Part shown: piece after piece, positions 1 to 11,224 of the stretch
How the letters are laid out: every line of letters begins with the position of its first letter
Position numbering within the stretch: the first letter of the stretch is position 1
Notes under the pieces: model-generated
The model's input: the letters and a program-made list of their open reading frames with translations, nothing else
Databases searched by the model: none
Told to the model about the DNA's origin: nothing
Translations under genes and position numbers: made by a program
Assembly: GCA_944472135.2 (NCBI GenBank)
Contig: CALYDD020000409.1
Coordinates: forward strand, 62,001 to 126,000
DNA length: 64,000 bases
Direction: 5' to 3'
From: Trichobilharzia regenti
Taxonomy: Eukaryota > Platyhelminthes > Trematoda > Strigeidida > Schistosomatidae

Positions 1-597
1 AGTTCACCTTCATTTATAAACTATTCGAGCAAACATTTTGGTAGTTGACAACTGCGCGCAATGCTATTAGAAACATGCTGTGGCTTAGATTGTGGAATGT
101 CCAGAGAAAAATCGTCTGTTTGAGTTTTGCTGAGTATTCAGGGATTAGTTAAAGTAATTTTAATAAAATGTGACGAGATTTATGCTAGCATAGATATTAA
201 ACAATATTTCATTAAGATAAATAATAAAGGATTTCATAGATGTCACATGTGCACAGGCCAAGGTGTAGTTCAGATATTTTGGTAAAAACTGACGCGATTT
301 TGCAAAGTGGTATGCTTTTCATTTTATGTTTCCTATTACAGACGCTCTGTTTCAACGAATGTGTAAGTAATATAATCTATTAAATCATCTATACAGATAT
401 TTGACCTGTTTTGGTTATGAGTGGAACATTGTGTTTCAACAGCACATCTTCGTATAACCATCTTCTCTGCAGTCCTCTTTAGCTAGCTTCATCATTGTCC
501 ACAACCTCACAGTTCCTGCTCACATGAATCCCTCCATGTCATCCTTGGACTCCTACTTGACCGCACCATATTCAGGTTAAATAATTAATACGATCCG
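1..597. other. Unassigned AT-rich DNA
   Basis: No coding region, RNA gene or repeat family is recognised here. Short open frames have AT-rich composition and no domain. Confidence 0.5.
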
Positions 598-603
598 TTG
601 CAC

Positions 604-740
604 AATAGGTGGTTCTCATGGTCCAAGTGGTGTCTAGTGAAAAACGCTTTGGCGTTTGAAACTATGGGCAGGTACATCCATATGACAAGTTACAAATAGG
701 ACGAAATGCGCAACCTGAATTACACTGCTAGTCACCATCT
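604..740 (+). repeat. Sm-alpha-like SINE remnant with hammerhead ribozyme
   Basis: The stretch resembles Sm-alpha, the tRNA-derived schistosome SINE that encodes a hammerhead ribozyme. A degenerate A-box-like segment (tggtccaagtgg, about 618) precedes the ribozyme region. The match is by recall of the family and covers only part of the usual repeat, so the outer limits are uncertain. Confidence 0.6.
672..730 (+). ncRNA. Degenerate Sm-alpha hammerhead ribozyme
   Basis: In order, the sequence shows gtacatcca (stem I, 5' side), tgacaagt (core box 1, family CTGACGAGT), acaaataggac (stem II loop and 3' side), gaaatgcgc (core GAAA and stem III), cctgaatt (stem I, 3' side) and acactgct. The GAAA box and stem II 3' side are intact. 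The first core box has lost C3 and carries an A where the family has G. The stem III loop and cleavage triplet are not recognisable. It is probably inactive. Confidence 0.65.
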
Positions 741-1360
741 ATCAATTAACTTTTAATTAAATACCCAGACATCGTGGAAGCATCTACAGGAGAAACCCAG
801 ATGTCAATGTGAAACCAAGCCCTTTGGTCTAATCACTCAACGGAAAAATATAAAAAACTGAATTAAAGTTATGTAATTTTGTCTTGTAAGAAAACCAGGT
901 GATATAGTGGTGTTTAATGATGAACTTTCGAGCACAATTTGTTACTGACTACCAGTGTGCTCCAAATGTCATCAGTGAATAATGTTGTACCTTGTTGCTC
1001 AATTTTACCAAATAAAAGTATTCTAGGATGCGAGTTTCACTCCACTCTGTCGAATATCGTGAATTCACTTAAATATTATACAAAGGATTGGCATTTAAAA
1101 TTTGTTCTCTTTCTAAGAGTTTATATGTCTGTACATGCTATAAAATATGTCCTGTGGAAACACTTTCAATTTTTTTCATATTAGGCACAATTTCTTCACG
1201 AAACAGTAAGAACACAAACATAATTATTTATTGAAATCATAAATTTGATCAGTTAATTATATTATTTGAAATTTGATACCATTTTAGAAAAATAAACTGT
1301 GAAGAGAACTGCAAATCTGTTAGATAACCCTGCAACTCAAGCTTGAACACACATATATAC

Positions 1361-1415
1361 TTATTCTTTTCAATAATGTCCCTTCAGGTTCTTACAATCA
1401 TAAAATATAAATTTA
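1361..1415 (-). repeat. CR1-like 3' tail, distal part
   Basis: Read on the minus strand this matches the 3' end of the CR1-like copy at 2890-2965 (attgtaagaacctgaag followed by gaaaagaat). Its missing neighbour lies at 1741-1768, so the tail appears split by the SINE at 1450-1744. Confidence 0.6.
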
Positions 1416-1449
1416 TTTTCAAGAATTGGTTTTGAAGGGATTTTGTTTG

Positions 1450-1744
1450 ATTGCATGGAGGATTTAATCATGAGCTGACATCAGTTAGAGAACCACTGGA
1501 AAACCGGGAGTACTGGACAGCTGTTTCGTCTTAGTTTGAGACTCTTCATCAGTACGCACCCACCGGGATTCGAACCCAGGACCTTCTGGTTACAAGGCGA
1601 GCTCGTAGACCGTTGAGCCACTGGGACCCGATCCAATGGTCCTTGAATTCTAATTTCTGTCAATTCACGACATAGCGCGACCACTTCGCAATGTCTTCTT
1701 AGATGAGTTACTGCCTCATCTTCAACCTGCTGTACCCTACTTTA
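1450..1744 (-). repeat. tRNA-derived SINE with hammerhead-like module (family A)
   Basis: On the minus strand it contains an A box (agtggctcaacggtctacga), a B box (gggttcgaatccc) and then a hammerhead-like block (gtactgatga ... gacgaaacagctgtccag). These mark a pol III-transcribed SINE related to Sm-alpha. This is the reference copy for the many family A repeats below. It sits inside a CR1 tail. Confidence 0.8.
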
Positions 1745-1768
1745 TTGTCGTTACGATAGTGATAGCTG
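1741..1768 (-). repeat. CR1-like 3' tail, proximal part
   Basis: The minus strand reads gctatcactatcgtaacgac, the same as the CR1 3' region at 2880-2905. Together with 1361-1415 it forms one CR1 tail interrupted by the SINE. Confidence 0.55.
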
Positions 1769-2965
1769 CCTCACTCTGATGAAATAAACTTTGTGAAGTA
1801 CGCTGATGATTTAACGGTTTCAATGGCTGTTAACTCCCAGCTAGATTGTACTAAAATAAATAGCTTTTTATCGGGAGTCAGCAAATGGTCTGAGTCTAAC
1901 GGTCTTAAACGGAATCCTTCTAAGTGTCAAACTGTTGATTTCAGCTTAAGATGTAAACGACAGTTAAAAAAATTCATCGATTCTCATGACAGTTGTAAAA
2001 TTGACGTCAATGATATAGGAATCAAATCAGAAATTAAGTATCTTGGACTCATTCTCTCTTCAGATCTCTCCTGGTCTTCCCATGTCTTAGCAATCTCCAG
2101 TGAAATATTCCGCCTGACATTTTACATTAAGAAGTTAAGACACTCGGGTATAACTCAACCCCTCCTCTTACAGTTCATAAACTCTTGCATCCTACCTATT
2201 CTTCTTTATTGCTCACCCTTATTCTTTCCTGGTTTGCTTAAAAAGGACTATGTCACAATTCGTAGAATACTGAAGACTGTCAGTAGGGTGAGTGGTGTCC
2301 CAGTGGACCACATAGTTAACGTCGTTGTCGATAGGCACTTGTATTGATGATTCTTCTCACCATGAGTGCTCCTTCCCCTTAACCCTCTTGGGTATTTTAA
2401 CTGTGCTTATTATTACGAACATTATTATTCCAATTATTATCATTATTCGTCATAACTTGTGCCCTTCATGCAAACATCCTCTCAAAACTATCGAATTTTT
2501 CACTCGTACTATCCGGACCTACTATTAGTGATATTATCTCTTTTCTCAATATATGCTTCCACCTGTTTCATTCCACATATTCCTTATCGCATTATGAAAC
2601 TCTCATTCCAGTCTTACTACCTCCTGTTTAACACAGACCACTTTGTACTAGCCACTCACTCACCTGACACCTTTTATATCCTTGAACTGATTTGTCAATC
2701 TTCCTAACTCACACTCTACAAATCTATTATGATTAATCACCGCCATTGTCCCCCATTTCACAATATTTTGTGATCGATTTCAGCCTAGCACGTTTGTCGC
2801 ACAAATACGACTATTTGTTTTAACACCCCATAACAACTAATCTGATAATCTACGTTAACAATGTATCCACCTCATAACTGGCTATCACTATTGTAACGAC
2901 AATAAATATTATATTTGATAATTGTAAGAACCTGAAGAAAAATCACTGAAAAGAATATTCTTCGT
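1769..2965 (+). pseudogene. CR1-like (SR1-type) LINE, 3' half of reverse transcriptase
   Basis: A 184-codon frame (1793-2347) begins at KYADDLTVS, the YADD box of a non-LTR reverse transcriptase. It continues through LNPSKCQ-like (LKRNPSKCQ), IKYLGLILSSDLSW and FINSCILPILLYCSPLFF, which are RT palm and thumb signatures of CR1/jockey-type elements such as schistosome SR1. Endonuclease and the RT fingers are missing, so the copy is 5' truncated. After the stop there are about 600 bases of 3' UTR ending aataaatattatatttgata and attgtaagaacctgaag. The same 3' UTR recurs at 15858-16465. It has no start codon (the frame opens at GTG) and is not a functional gene. Confidence 0.8.
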
Positions 2966-3366
2966 TGAGATTGACTTTTAATTCATAAAATGGGAATATT
3001 TTACACTATCAAATATATATTTATATTCATTTGGACAGTAGGTCGAACGTTTCATTGAATGAAATGTCTTCTACAGGAAGTTCATGACAAACTTCACTGA
3101 TATTCAAGAGAGCGGGATAGAGGAGTAGTTTCTTCACTTCCATCTTTTGGTGTATTTAGGTAGGAGATCTCAAAGATAATCGGATTTCTAAGATATCTCG
3201 CTTGTTGAACGATGAAATCACAAATTAACCTGTCAAATGTTTGGAATACTCGTAGAGTCTCCTATGATTTTACCTTGCACTGAAATATGTATTTGCTAAG
3301 CAGTTTGACCAAAAACCGAATTCATAAGGAATATGGCTCAACGATATATAACGATACATTAATCAT
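2966..3366. other. Unassigned DNA
   Basis: AT-rich sequence between two LINE remnants. Nothing is recognised. Confidence 0.4.
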
Positions 3367-4233
3367 GGGAACAGGCATAAAATGGACTGACACAAAAGAC
3401 TTGGAGGATCTGGATTTCGCCGATGATATATGTCTGATTTCCCATAAACTGGAAGATATGCAAGTGAAAAGTAACAAGTTGGCAGAAGAAGCATCAAAGA
3501 TAGGACTTCACGTGAACATAGATAAAACAGAGATAATGAAGATTCCTAGCCAACATCAACAGCAACAACAACAACAGACAACAATAAGCATAAATGGGAA
3601 GAACCTGAAAGAAACAACCTTCTTCACCTACCTGGGAAGCATCGTTTCAACTACAGGCGGAACTGACGAGGACATCAAAGTCAGAATCGGAAAAGCAAGA
3701 CAAGCTTTCATTACTCTCAAATCTGTGTGGAGGTCAACAGCAATCAGCATCAAAAATAAGATCCGGATTTTCAACTCCAATGTGAAGTCAGTGCTACTAT
3801 ACGGATCAGAGACTTGGCGAGTCATAAAGAGCATCTCAAACAAACTTCAAACCTTTATTAACAACTGTCTCCGCTCAATACTCAAGATCAGATGGCCAGA
3901 AAAGATCAGCAACAGGGATCTCTGGGAGCTAACCAATCAGGAACCGATTGTGAAACAAATAGGCAGAAAGAAATGGAGATGGATTGGCCATATGCTGAGG
4001 AAACCATCAAGTGACATCAGTAGACAAGCCATCGCTCGAGTGGAACCCGAAAGGGAGGCGGCGAGTTGGTCGTCCAAGGGTGACTTGGAGGAGGTCATGC
4101 GAGGAGGAGATGAAAGCATGTGGACATACCTGGAGCAGGGTGAAAAAGTTGTCAGAAAACCGAAGTCAATGGAGGTGCGCAGCTGAAGCCCTATGTTCCT
4201 CTAGGAACTAAAGGATACAATAATAATAATAAT
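3367..4233 (+). pseudogene. RTE-clade LINE (SR2/Perere-3-like), 3' end of reverse transcriptase
   Basis: The frame holds DLDFADDICLISHKL (catalytic FADD box), FTYLGSIVSTTGGTDEDI, VRIGKARQAFITL, FNSNVKSVLLYGSETW and RKKWRWIGHMLRKP, the usual order in the C-terminal half of RTE reverse transcriptases. A polyglutamine run from (CAA)n near 3556-3580 lies between FADD and YLGS. Near 4029 the reading frame shifts: relative to the copy at 35490-35972 about four extra bases interrupt the QALEWNPKGRRR block. The last 66 codons therefore continue in another frame to CAAEALCSSRN. The element ends with gccctatgttcctctaggaa and an (AAT)n tail typical of RTE. It is 5' truncated and frameshifted, so it is dead. 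Confidence 0.9.
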
Positions 4234-4451
4234 CACGACAAGATGCCTGAAATACAGCATTCACTAGAGTAGGGAGAAATTCAACGAAGTTTACGAAGAT
4301 TTGCTAAATACACTATCCACTAATAACAGATATTGTACGCTTATAGATGTTAATACACATCACTGAAGCTTATTTCTGATGATTACGAATGTTGCTAACT
4401 GTCAGATTCCAGAGTAAGTTCAAATGAATTTTACAAATGAATTTTTGTTAT
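4234..4451. other. Unassigned DNA
   Basis: Nothing is recognised. Confidence 0.4.
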
Positions 4452-4692
4452 TACTTTACGTTCCCAGTGGAACAAAGGACTTCAAGCTAGAGGCTTGAGG
4501 TTTCGATAGCAGTGGTGTTTTTCATTATACGGGATGATGTTGCTGGCTGGCCTCATCTCCAACCATCTCTCTCTCTCTCTTCACCAATCTTATTACTGGG
4601 TTAGCGAGGTAAAAGAGTGCGTCGACCGGGGATTGAACCACGGACTATATGCGTGGACGGCAAGCATCCTACCATTGTGCCACCGATGCACA
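4452..4692 (-). repeat. tRNA-derived SINE (family B, body 1)
   Basis: The minus strand starts at tgcatcggtggcacaatggt (A box) and has a B box (gtggttcaatcc). It runs through ggttggagatgaggccagcc to a tail with cttcaagc and gttccactgggaacgt. A (CT)n run lies near 4568. It is the same family as 5080-5308 and 14621-14826. Confidence 0.75.
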
Positions 4693-5079
4693 CTTTACAA
4701 ATGAATACCGAATAATTAGGCCTAAGGTTGGATAACTATAGATAAATGAATATAATACAATGATTACTAGAGAAATGCACTCTTCCTATATACAGTTGAT
4801 AAGAATGTTGGAAATTCTTAAACCAAAGCCAATTCGCTCACTCATATTTATGATGAATCGTTTGTAGGGAATTCTGTTGTAATTGATTCAAAAATCATTT
4901 TATCTTCGATGCACTATTCATCTTGAAAGAAGTTAGGTTACCTAATGTTGCTTCTGATATCGTTATTGTGATTTATACTTTAAACATCTGAAACAGCCCA
5001 ATCTAGTATTTTCTTTTGCATGCATTATTGTTTTCAGAAGAGAGGTATGTTTATAGATGCGGACAACATTCAAATTTTT
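4693..5079. other. Unassigned DNA
   Basis: AT-rich, nothing recognised. Confidence 0.4.
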
Positions 5080-5308
5080 TTTCCCTTCACGTTCCCAGTG
5101 GAACATAGGGCCTCAAGCTAGAAGGCTTGAAGTTTCTGTAGCAGTGTTTATTTTTACAGGATGGGGTTGCTAGCCTCATGCCCAACCTTTCCTCTTTACC
5201 AGCATTATTTCTGGCTTAGCAAGGTAAAGGAGTGCGTCAGCCAGGGTTCGAACCCCGGATCATGTGCATGATCTGCGAGCGTCCTAACCGCTGTACCACC
5301 GACGCACC
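5080..5308 (-). repeat. tRNA-derived SINE (family B, body 1)
   Basis: The minus strand reads ggtgcgtcggtggtacagcg (A box) and ggggttcgaaccct (B box), then the body gttgggcatgaggctagcaa. The 3' tail is ccctatgttccactgggaac plus a run of A. That tail resembles the last 30 bases of the RTE LINEs here, as expected if RTE machinery mobilised the SINE. Confidence 0.8.
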
Positions 5309-6474
5309 AAAATTCACATAATTAAAACCTAATGATAATTTGTTGTGACAGAACTATTTGCTGAAGGCATAATCTGACGACAGTGAGAAGTGTGCCTGAA
5401 TCAACCGTTTGCCGCTTATGAAAATAAGCCGTTTTTTCTATGTGAAATGCAGAACACAATTACGGCCTACAGTTTACTGCAAGAGTTATTCAGAAATAAG
5501 TGGAATATTAGTTTAAGTCATTGTTAATAACATACATCAGTAAGGTATGAAATTTTACAGAGGATAAGTCTACGACTTCATTATTCAGTAGCATATCCCA
5601 TAATTACAGACGTCCCATGCCTTTATTAAGGTATTCGACGACAAATTAATGATGAACCCAGAAGAGTGTGAACAATACCTTAAAATATAATTTGTGTTAA
5701 TAATACACTCATGTAATTGTTACTTGTATCTAACATTTTGCCATACGCTGCGTGATGAGACGGCAACTTAAACTCACGTTCATATGTGCTTCTAGTTTGT
5801 CATTAACGGAAAGCCACAAACAGAAGAGAGTTGGCGTTTAACAAATTTGCGTGAAGAAACAATACTGGCAATGAATTTGTCAATTTAATTAGGGACTACA
5901 GCTTAATTAGACAAATTGGCATCATATTACCTCACAATCTTGAATACCAAATTGATAATTAAATTTTGCCTTTTAATTTGAATTAAACAGTTGTAAATTG
6001 GGTAAATTAAACGAGTGAATAGATAATTTATAGTCAAATTATTTAATACACAGTAGGCAATCACAGTTGAAGAATTTAAAAATAGATCAAATTGAGTGTG
6101 TTTATCCACTCATTTCTCACCATTATAGACTCGAAGTTCCAATGCATAGGAAAACTCGGAAGCATTGCTAATACACCAAAGTGTGAACTCATAGGTGTCA
6201 TATATGTAACCAGTGGCTTGATAGATACAAGCACTCATGATGCTGACGGTAATAAAATGACAGAATCCTGATATAAAAACATAAGTGTCTAAGACTGACA
6301 TATCAGCTTTCAGCTAAGACACCTTCACTAATACATTGATAAAGTCACTATTTCAGTCAGAATCCACTTTTGCAAATTTCTGGAAACTCAGGTAAAATAC
6401 TTTATGATATGGTATGGATACTGTTAAGTGAATGGTATCAAGAATTAATGTCTCCAAGTATCAATTTGTTGGGA
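5309..6474. other. Unassigned DNA
   Basis: Low-GC sequence. Only short open frames without domains; no repeat family recognised. Confidence 0.4.
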
Positions 6475-6674
6475 TTTGATTGATTGGTTACAGGATGTCA
6501 TCATGAGCTGAGAACCACTGGAAAACCTGGAAGTACTGGACAGCTATTTCATTCTAGTTTGAGACTCTTTATCAGTACGTACCCTCCTCCTGAGTTCGAC
6601 CCCAGGACTTTCTGGTTACAAGGCGAGCTTGTAGACCATTAGGCCACCGGGACCCAATCCAATGGCCCTATTCA
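6475..6674 (-). repeat. Family A SINE, 5'-truncated, head-to-head with the next
   Basis: The minus strand carries the A box (gtggcctaatggtctac), a decayed B box and a decayed hammerhead-like block. It stops at the A-box-proximal ccattgg sequence and is joined there to a plus-strand copy. Confidence 0.75.
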
Positions 6675-7008
6675 GGTAGGTAGTTACCTGGGATTCTAGT
6701 GGGAAGTCGCGACAAGTAGGTTGCGGCATATCGGGCGTGAGGGCAAATACTCGCCAAAGACATTAGCTAGTGGCCGCGGTATTTCATGAATTCAGAGAAG
6801 TTAGAATCATGGGGCACTGGATCGGGTCCCAGTGGCCTAGTGGTCTACGAGCCCGCCTTGTAACCACAAGGTCATGGGTTCAAACTTAGATGGTGGGTGT
6901 GTACTGATGAAGAGTCTCAAGCTAAGACGAGACAGCTGTCCAGTACTTCCAGATTTTCCAGTGTTTCCCAGCTCATGATGAAATCCTGTAACCAATCAAT
7001 GTATCCTT
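6675..7008 (+). repeat. Family A SINE, near full length
   Basis: It starts with the family's leader (attcaggtaggtagttacct). The tRNA-like part has cagtggcctagtggtctacg and a decayed B box (gggttcaaac), followed by a hammerhead-like block at 6901-6946 and a 3' region ending ctgtaaccaatcaatg. Confidence 0.8.
6901..6946 (+). ncRNA. Hammerhead-like module of family A SINE
   Basis: Stem I GTACTG pairs with CAGTAC. The core-like ATGAAGA is followed by stem II GTCT paired with the segment before GAGAC. ACAGCTGTC supplies stem III and a GUC cleavage triplet. The GAAA box is GAGA in this copy. Activity is doubtful. Confidence 0.45.
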
Positions 7009-8769
7009 TGGCCTATGTAAGTAAACGCAGAACAACAGCCAGAACATTAATTATGAAACATTTCCATTGGATTTCCTTTCTCTTCATCTGAAAAGTTCAA
7101 TCAATAAATTTCGGATTTATATGAATGTCAGAAAAACCAACATTCTTCAGTCAAGTGACAATTGGAAGCAGTGCATTCCGATTATTTCCACGCTTACTTA
7201 TCTAATTACATGCATGAGTCGACAACAGATGAGATTACAGTCATACTTGGTAAAATAATTAAGTATGAACACAACATTTCTCCACTCTTATGATTACAAG
7301 ACCACTGAACAAACTTTAACAACATTGTCTGTATCGATTACTGTAAGGAAGCGTAAATAAAGTTGAGAAAAGACACTAATTATTCCATGTGATTACTTCT
7401 CTAACTGAGAGGTTACGTAATATGCGTTTGAAGCGAATATTCCATTTTTTAATTACTATGTTGCATTCTATTTCATTTTACAGGTAGAGGCTTATGACGA
7501 ATTCGTAATGCCAATTCAGTCTCTTATGGACATTTAGACGTTCGCCTGTGTAAAAGTTGAAAGCATAATTTACTGACTGAAATTTCTGAAATATTATACT
7601 TTGAATTTTCTTTATTACACATATAACTTAAAATTGACATTAATGACGCTGGTAAATATTTTATATTAAACTCTATGCTTTCTCAATAAAATTGCAAAAT
7701 ACATATTCTGACTTCTTATGCCTGTCTGAGGAGTCCCATTCTAGGAAGGAATCTACCGTGTGTATTAATGGTGAGAACGAAGCGGATTCTTTCACAGTCC
7801 TTCAGAATGTCACTGACTTTTTTCTGAAATGAATATGTGGTAATTCAGTTATCTTAGAACGCACATCTAAAAAACGGTCATCCTCGTTAAACTCGTTAGT
7901 ATTCAATCTATTCATCATTTCGTCAAATGAAGTTAAGCACTGAATTCAGGTCACACTTTGACGCCACAAAAACAACTGAAAGTACAACGCGGAAGTGAGT
8001 ATGTCTCATTGAACGGGAAACAAAACTGAATGCAAGAAAGCACGCAAATAACGGAGGGATAATTAAAACAAACAGTGGAATAAGGATATAAATTATTCAG
8101 TGAATTTCAGGATTCGTGTAAATGTGTAGAAGATATGGTCAACAAACCATGGTAACTATCCCCAGAAGAAAGAGAGAGACTAAATTCCACTTACGACACT
8201 GTACTTCAATGGCCGAATCGACCGGTTATATCCACTAGAAAGGTATCTTTATTAACACAAAGGTAAACGCATTCACGTACTGCAGCAATGCATCCTCAAA
8301 TATAATGAAACAAAAATATCGTCATCTGTTTCGAATTCTGGAATGAAAGACTTCTGCATGTATAGCTTGTTCAGAGACATGTGCATACGTATTCTCAATA
8401 AAGTAATAATTATTTGTAGGGTGAATGGTGTTTGAAATCGCTGGAATTCAACGCCTATGCTTCTTAATTTCATGAAAAGGATTTTAACGGCAACTGAAAG
8501 AGTGTACGACAAACTGGGAGACAGGTTTTGCATTCCTTCGATTATTAGGATGAAGCGTGTGAAAATACACCCTTATTAGGTGGAAGAAATTAATGTGCAT
8601 GGAATCCATGAATGTTATATGAAATTTGCTTAGCATAAAACATGGAACTGATGAGTAATGTAGCACAGATAAAGAAGTTGAATTCAAATATTTAAGGTTA
8701 GGTCAATTGGAATGCGTTTGTAACCTAATGTTGCAGTTTTACATAGGTTATTCCACATAGTCAGTGATT
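7009..8769. other. Unassigned DNA
   Basis: About 1.8 kb without a recognisable gene or repeat. Open frames are below 90 codons and show no domain. Confidence 0.4.
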
Positions 8770-11135
8770 GCTGTCGATTGTTGTTGCTGTTGGTCGGTTA
8801 GCTATCCCTCTGCTCTATGTTCACCTGCAGACCTCTCACTTCTTCTGCCAGTATGTTGCCTTTCGTCTGCATATCTTTGAGTTTGCTTGACACTAGATAT
8901 ATGTCATCTGCGAAATCCAGATTTTCCAACGTATTATCAGTGATCCTGCATATTCCTGTCTTCTCACTCACAACGCACAGCCTGACGCATAATCCAACCC
9001 ACCACAAGTAATATTATCACCGGTGATAATAGGCAGCCAGCTTGTCTCACTCCTGTATGCACTTCAAACTCCTGGCTGAGTTTTCCATTATGGATTACTT
9101 GACACGTGGCATTGTCATATAGCTGTTGAATGAGGTTCACAGAGACTTGAAATACGCTATAGTGGTGAAGTAGTTTCCAAATTACATCTCGGTCTACGCT
9201 GTCGAAGCCGTCTTGAAGTCGATGAAGTTGAGGTAGAGTCATAGTTTACTGTCATTCTATACTTTCTTCTGTGATGACGATGCGTAGCGTTACAATCTGA
9301 TCAGCAGATGATTTGCCTTTCCTGAATCCAGCTTGTTCCTGTGAGGTGGAGTCCTGTGTCAAGTGCATCCTTTCGCCTCTCCATGATAATGCGACTTAGT
9401 GTTTTGATTGTTGTGGACAAGAGCATCATTCCATGCCAGTTCTTGAACAGGCTTAACTCGCCCTTCTTTGTCAGCATGACGAGGTGGCCAGATTTTCTTT
9501 CAATCATTAGCTACCTTTCCTTCTTTCCAAATTATTTGCGAAAATGGCGTGAGCACACCCACGGCAGTCTCTGAGTCCATTTTTAGTGCTTCAGGGGGTT
9601 TTCCGTCAGGTCGTGGCGCTTTCATGGCCGGCGTTGAATAGCTTGATCGCATTTAGTATTTCAGTTTACTTCGAAGGATTGGTAAACACTGGCAGTTTCG
9701 TGTGTGCTGTTGGTGGTATTTGTGAACACGTTGGGGATTATGGTCGATTCAAGAGTACTTTTAAGTGATCAGCCAATTGTTATATTTGTTTCTCCTTGCT
9801 GGTAAAAAGGTTCTCTTAAGCTTGTTTTATTGGTTTCATCATCTGGGTTGATCTCTTCCCAGATAGAGACCTGGTTATGCGATATAATGATCTGAGATCT
9901 CTTTTACCTGTGACCTGCCTGCCTGTTCTGCTACAGTTACCGGCCAGTGTTTCATAGAACTTTAATTTGTCTTTCATACCACTCCTCTTCACTTCTGCAT
10001 TCAGTGCAGTGTATGTTGAAGTCAGCTTCTTCTTCTGTTGCTTATCTTTGCTATAGTCTTCTTCTCTTCCACCCTCCTTTTCTCCTCTCTTCTATTAGCT
10101 TCCAGGTAGATGTCCGGTGAAAGCCATTCCTTATCTTGTCTCTCCCTTTTTCTTAGGACAGTTGCACGCCTTCCCTTGAGTATCGCCTTCAGAAAGTTCC
10201 ATTGTTCTACGACGCATGTTTCCTCAGCGATACCACGTAGTGTATCCGTCTTTGCTTTGATTTGACGGCTGCAGTTAAGGTATCCATTGCAGTTTTGTCC
10301 TTCAGTTTGTGGAGGTTGAATTTGAATTACGGAGGCCTGTCTCCATTTGTTCTCATGGATTTCAGCTTCACCTTGAAGTTTCTTTGAACTAGATGATGAT
10401 CTGGGCCCTTATGTGCTCCCTTTCTTGACTTCGTTTACGACAGGTTAGCCTAGTTTTCACAACCCCAAGCAGCAGTGAGATGAAAATTTATCTGGTTTGT
10501 AGTATGTCAATCAGGAGAAAGCTATGTCGCTGGCCTTGTATATATCCTGCCTCCGAGCACTAGATCATTGAAAGCGTTGAAGTCTGCAAATAATTCTCCG
10601 TTCTCAATCATTTCTCCGAGCCACAGCATCTTGAACTATGATGAGTTCTCTTCTTGTATTATCTGCTTCCACTTCGGCCAGCATTTATATCGTCTGTAAT
10701 GATTTTGATGTAACTTTTTGGGATGTTGTTCACTGCTGTTTGAAGTTGTCTGTAAAAATCCTCCTTCTTCTCTAATTCCGCGTTGCTTGTAGTCCTGTGC
10801 GTAACATTGGATAATTGTTACCTCCCTTCCTTCCTTTTGAGTTGAATCTTGCTATTATTGTCCTGAGTGAAACTGGTTCCCACTGCATCAGGACTTTGGC
10901 TGCAACAAGTGACATAATTATAGCCACTCCCTCAGTGTGTTTGGGGTTGTCGTCTGGGTGACAGGACCAGAGTAGATTACTGACTATCCCGTTGACAGTT
11001 TTGATAATCCACACCCATGCCACTTGCTTTCGTAGCTACCCACCACTTCTATGTCATATCTTGTCGTTCCTTTCACTACCTTCCCAGCTTTCCCAGCCGG
11101 CTTCGCACACTGGGAACGTGATTACTGTTATCTTG
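8770..11135 (-). pseudogene. RTE-clade LINE, long decayed copy (endonuclease to RT palm)
   Basis: On the minus strand the order is endonuclease, then reverse transcriptase. Endonuclease pieces include HPDDNPKHTEGVAIIMS, ALMQWEPVS-like and IIARFNSKGRK (about 10,800-11,020). RT pieces include KKGELSLFKNWHGMMLLSTT and KTLSRIIMERRKDALD (about 9,340-9,500), then DGFDSVDRDVIWKLLHHY, NGKLSQEFEVHTGVRQAGCLLSP (9,000-9,230) and LDFADDIYLVSSKLKDMQ (8,830-8,940). The frame is broken many times. The copy stops just after the FADD box near the (CAA)n stretch, so thumb and 3' tail are lost. It is the most complete RTE in the window but cannot encode protein. Confidence 0.85.
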
Positions 11136-11224
11136 ATTTGTTTGACGGTATTTTCAGAAACATTATACAGTTTTAAATTCCTAACGTGTACGAATTTTTT
11201 CTCTGACTACTAACTATTTATTGA

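Noticed and set aside
939..1184. 81-codon plus-strand open frame
   Set aside because: No domain or conserved motif, no promoter or splice context, and composition like the flanks. It is a chance frame.
1560..1630. tRNA gene (A and B boxes present)
   Set aside because: The A and B boxes belong to SINE heads repeated across the window. No complete cloverleaf with acceptor stem is seen, and the same holds for families B and C.
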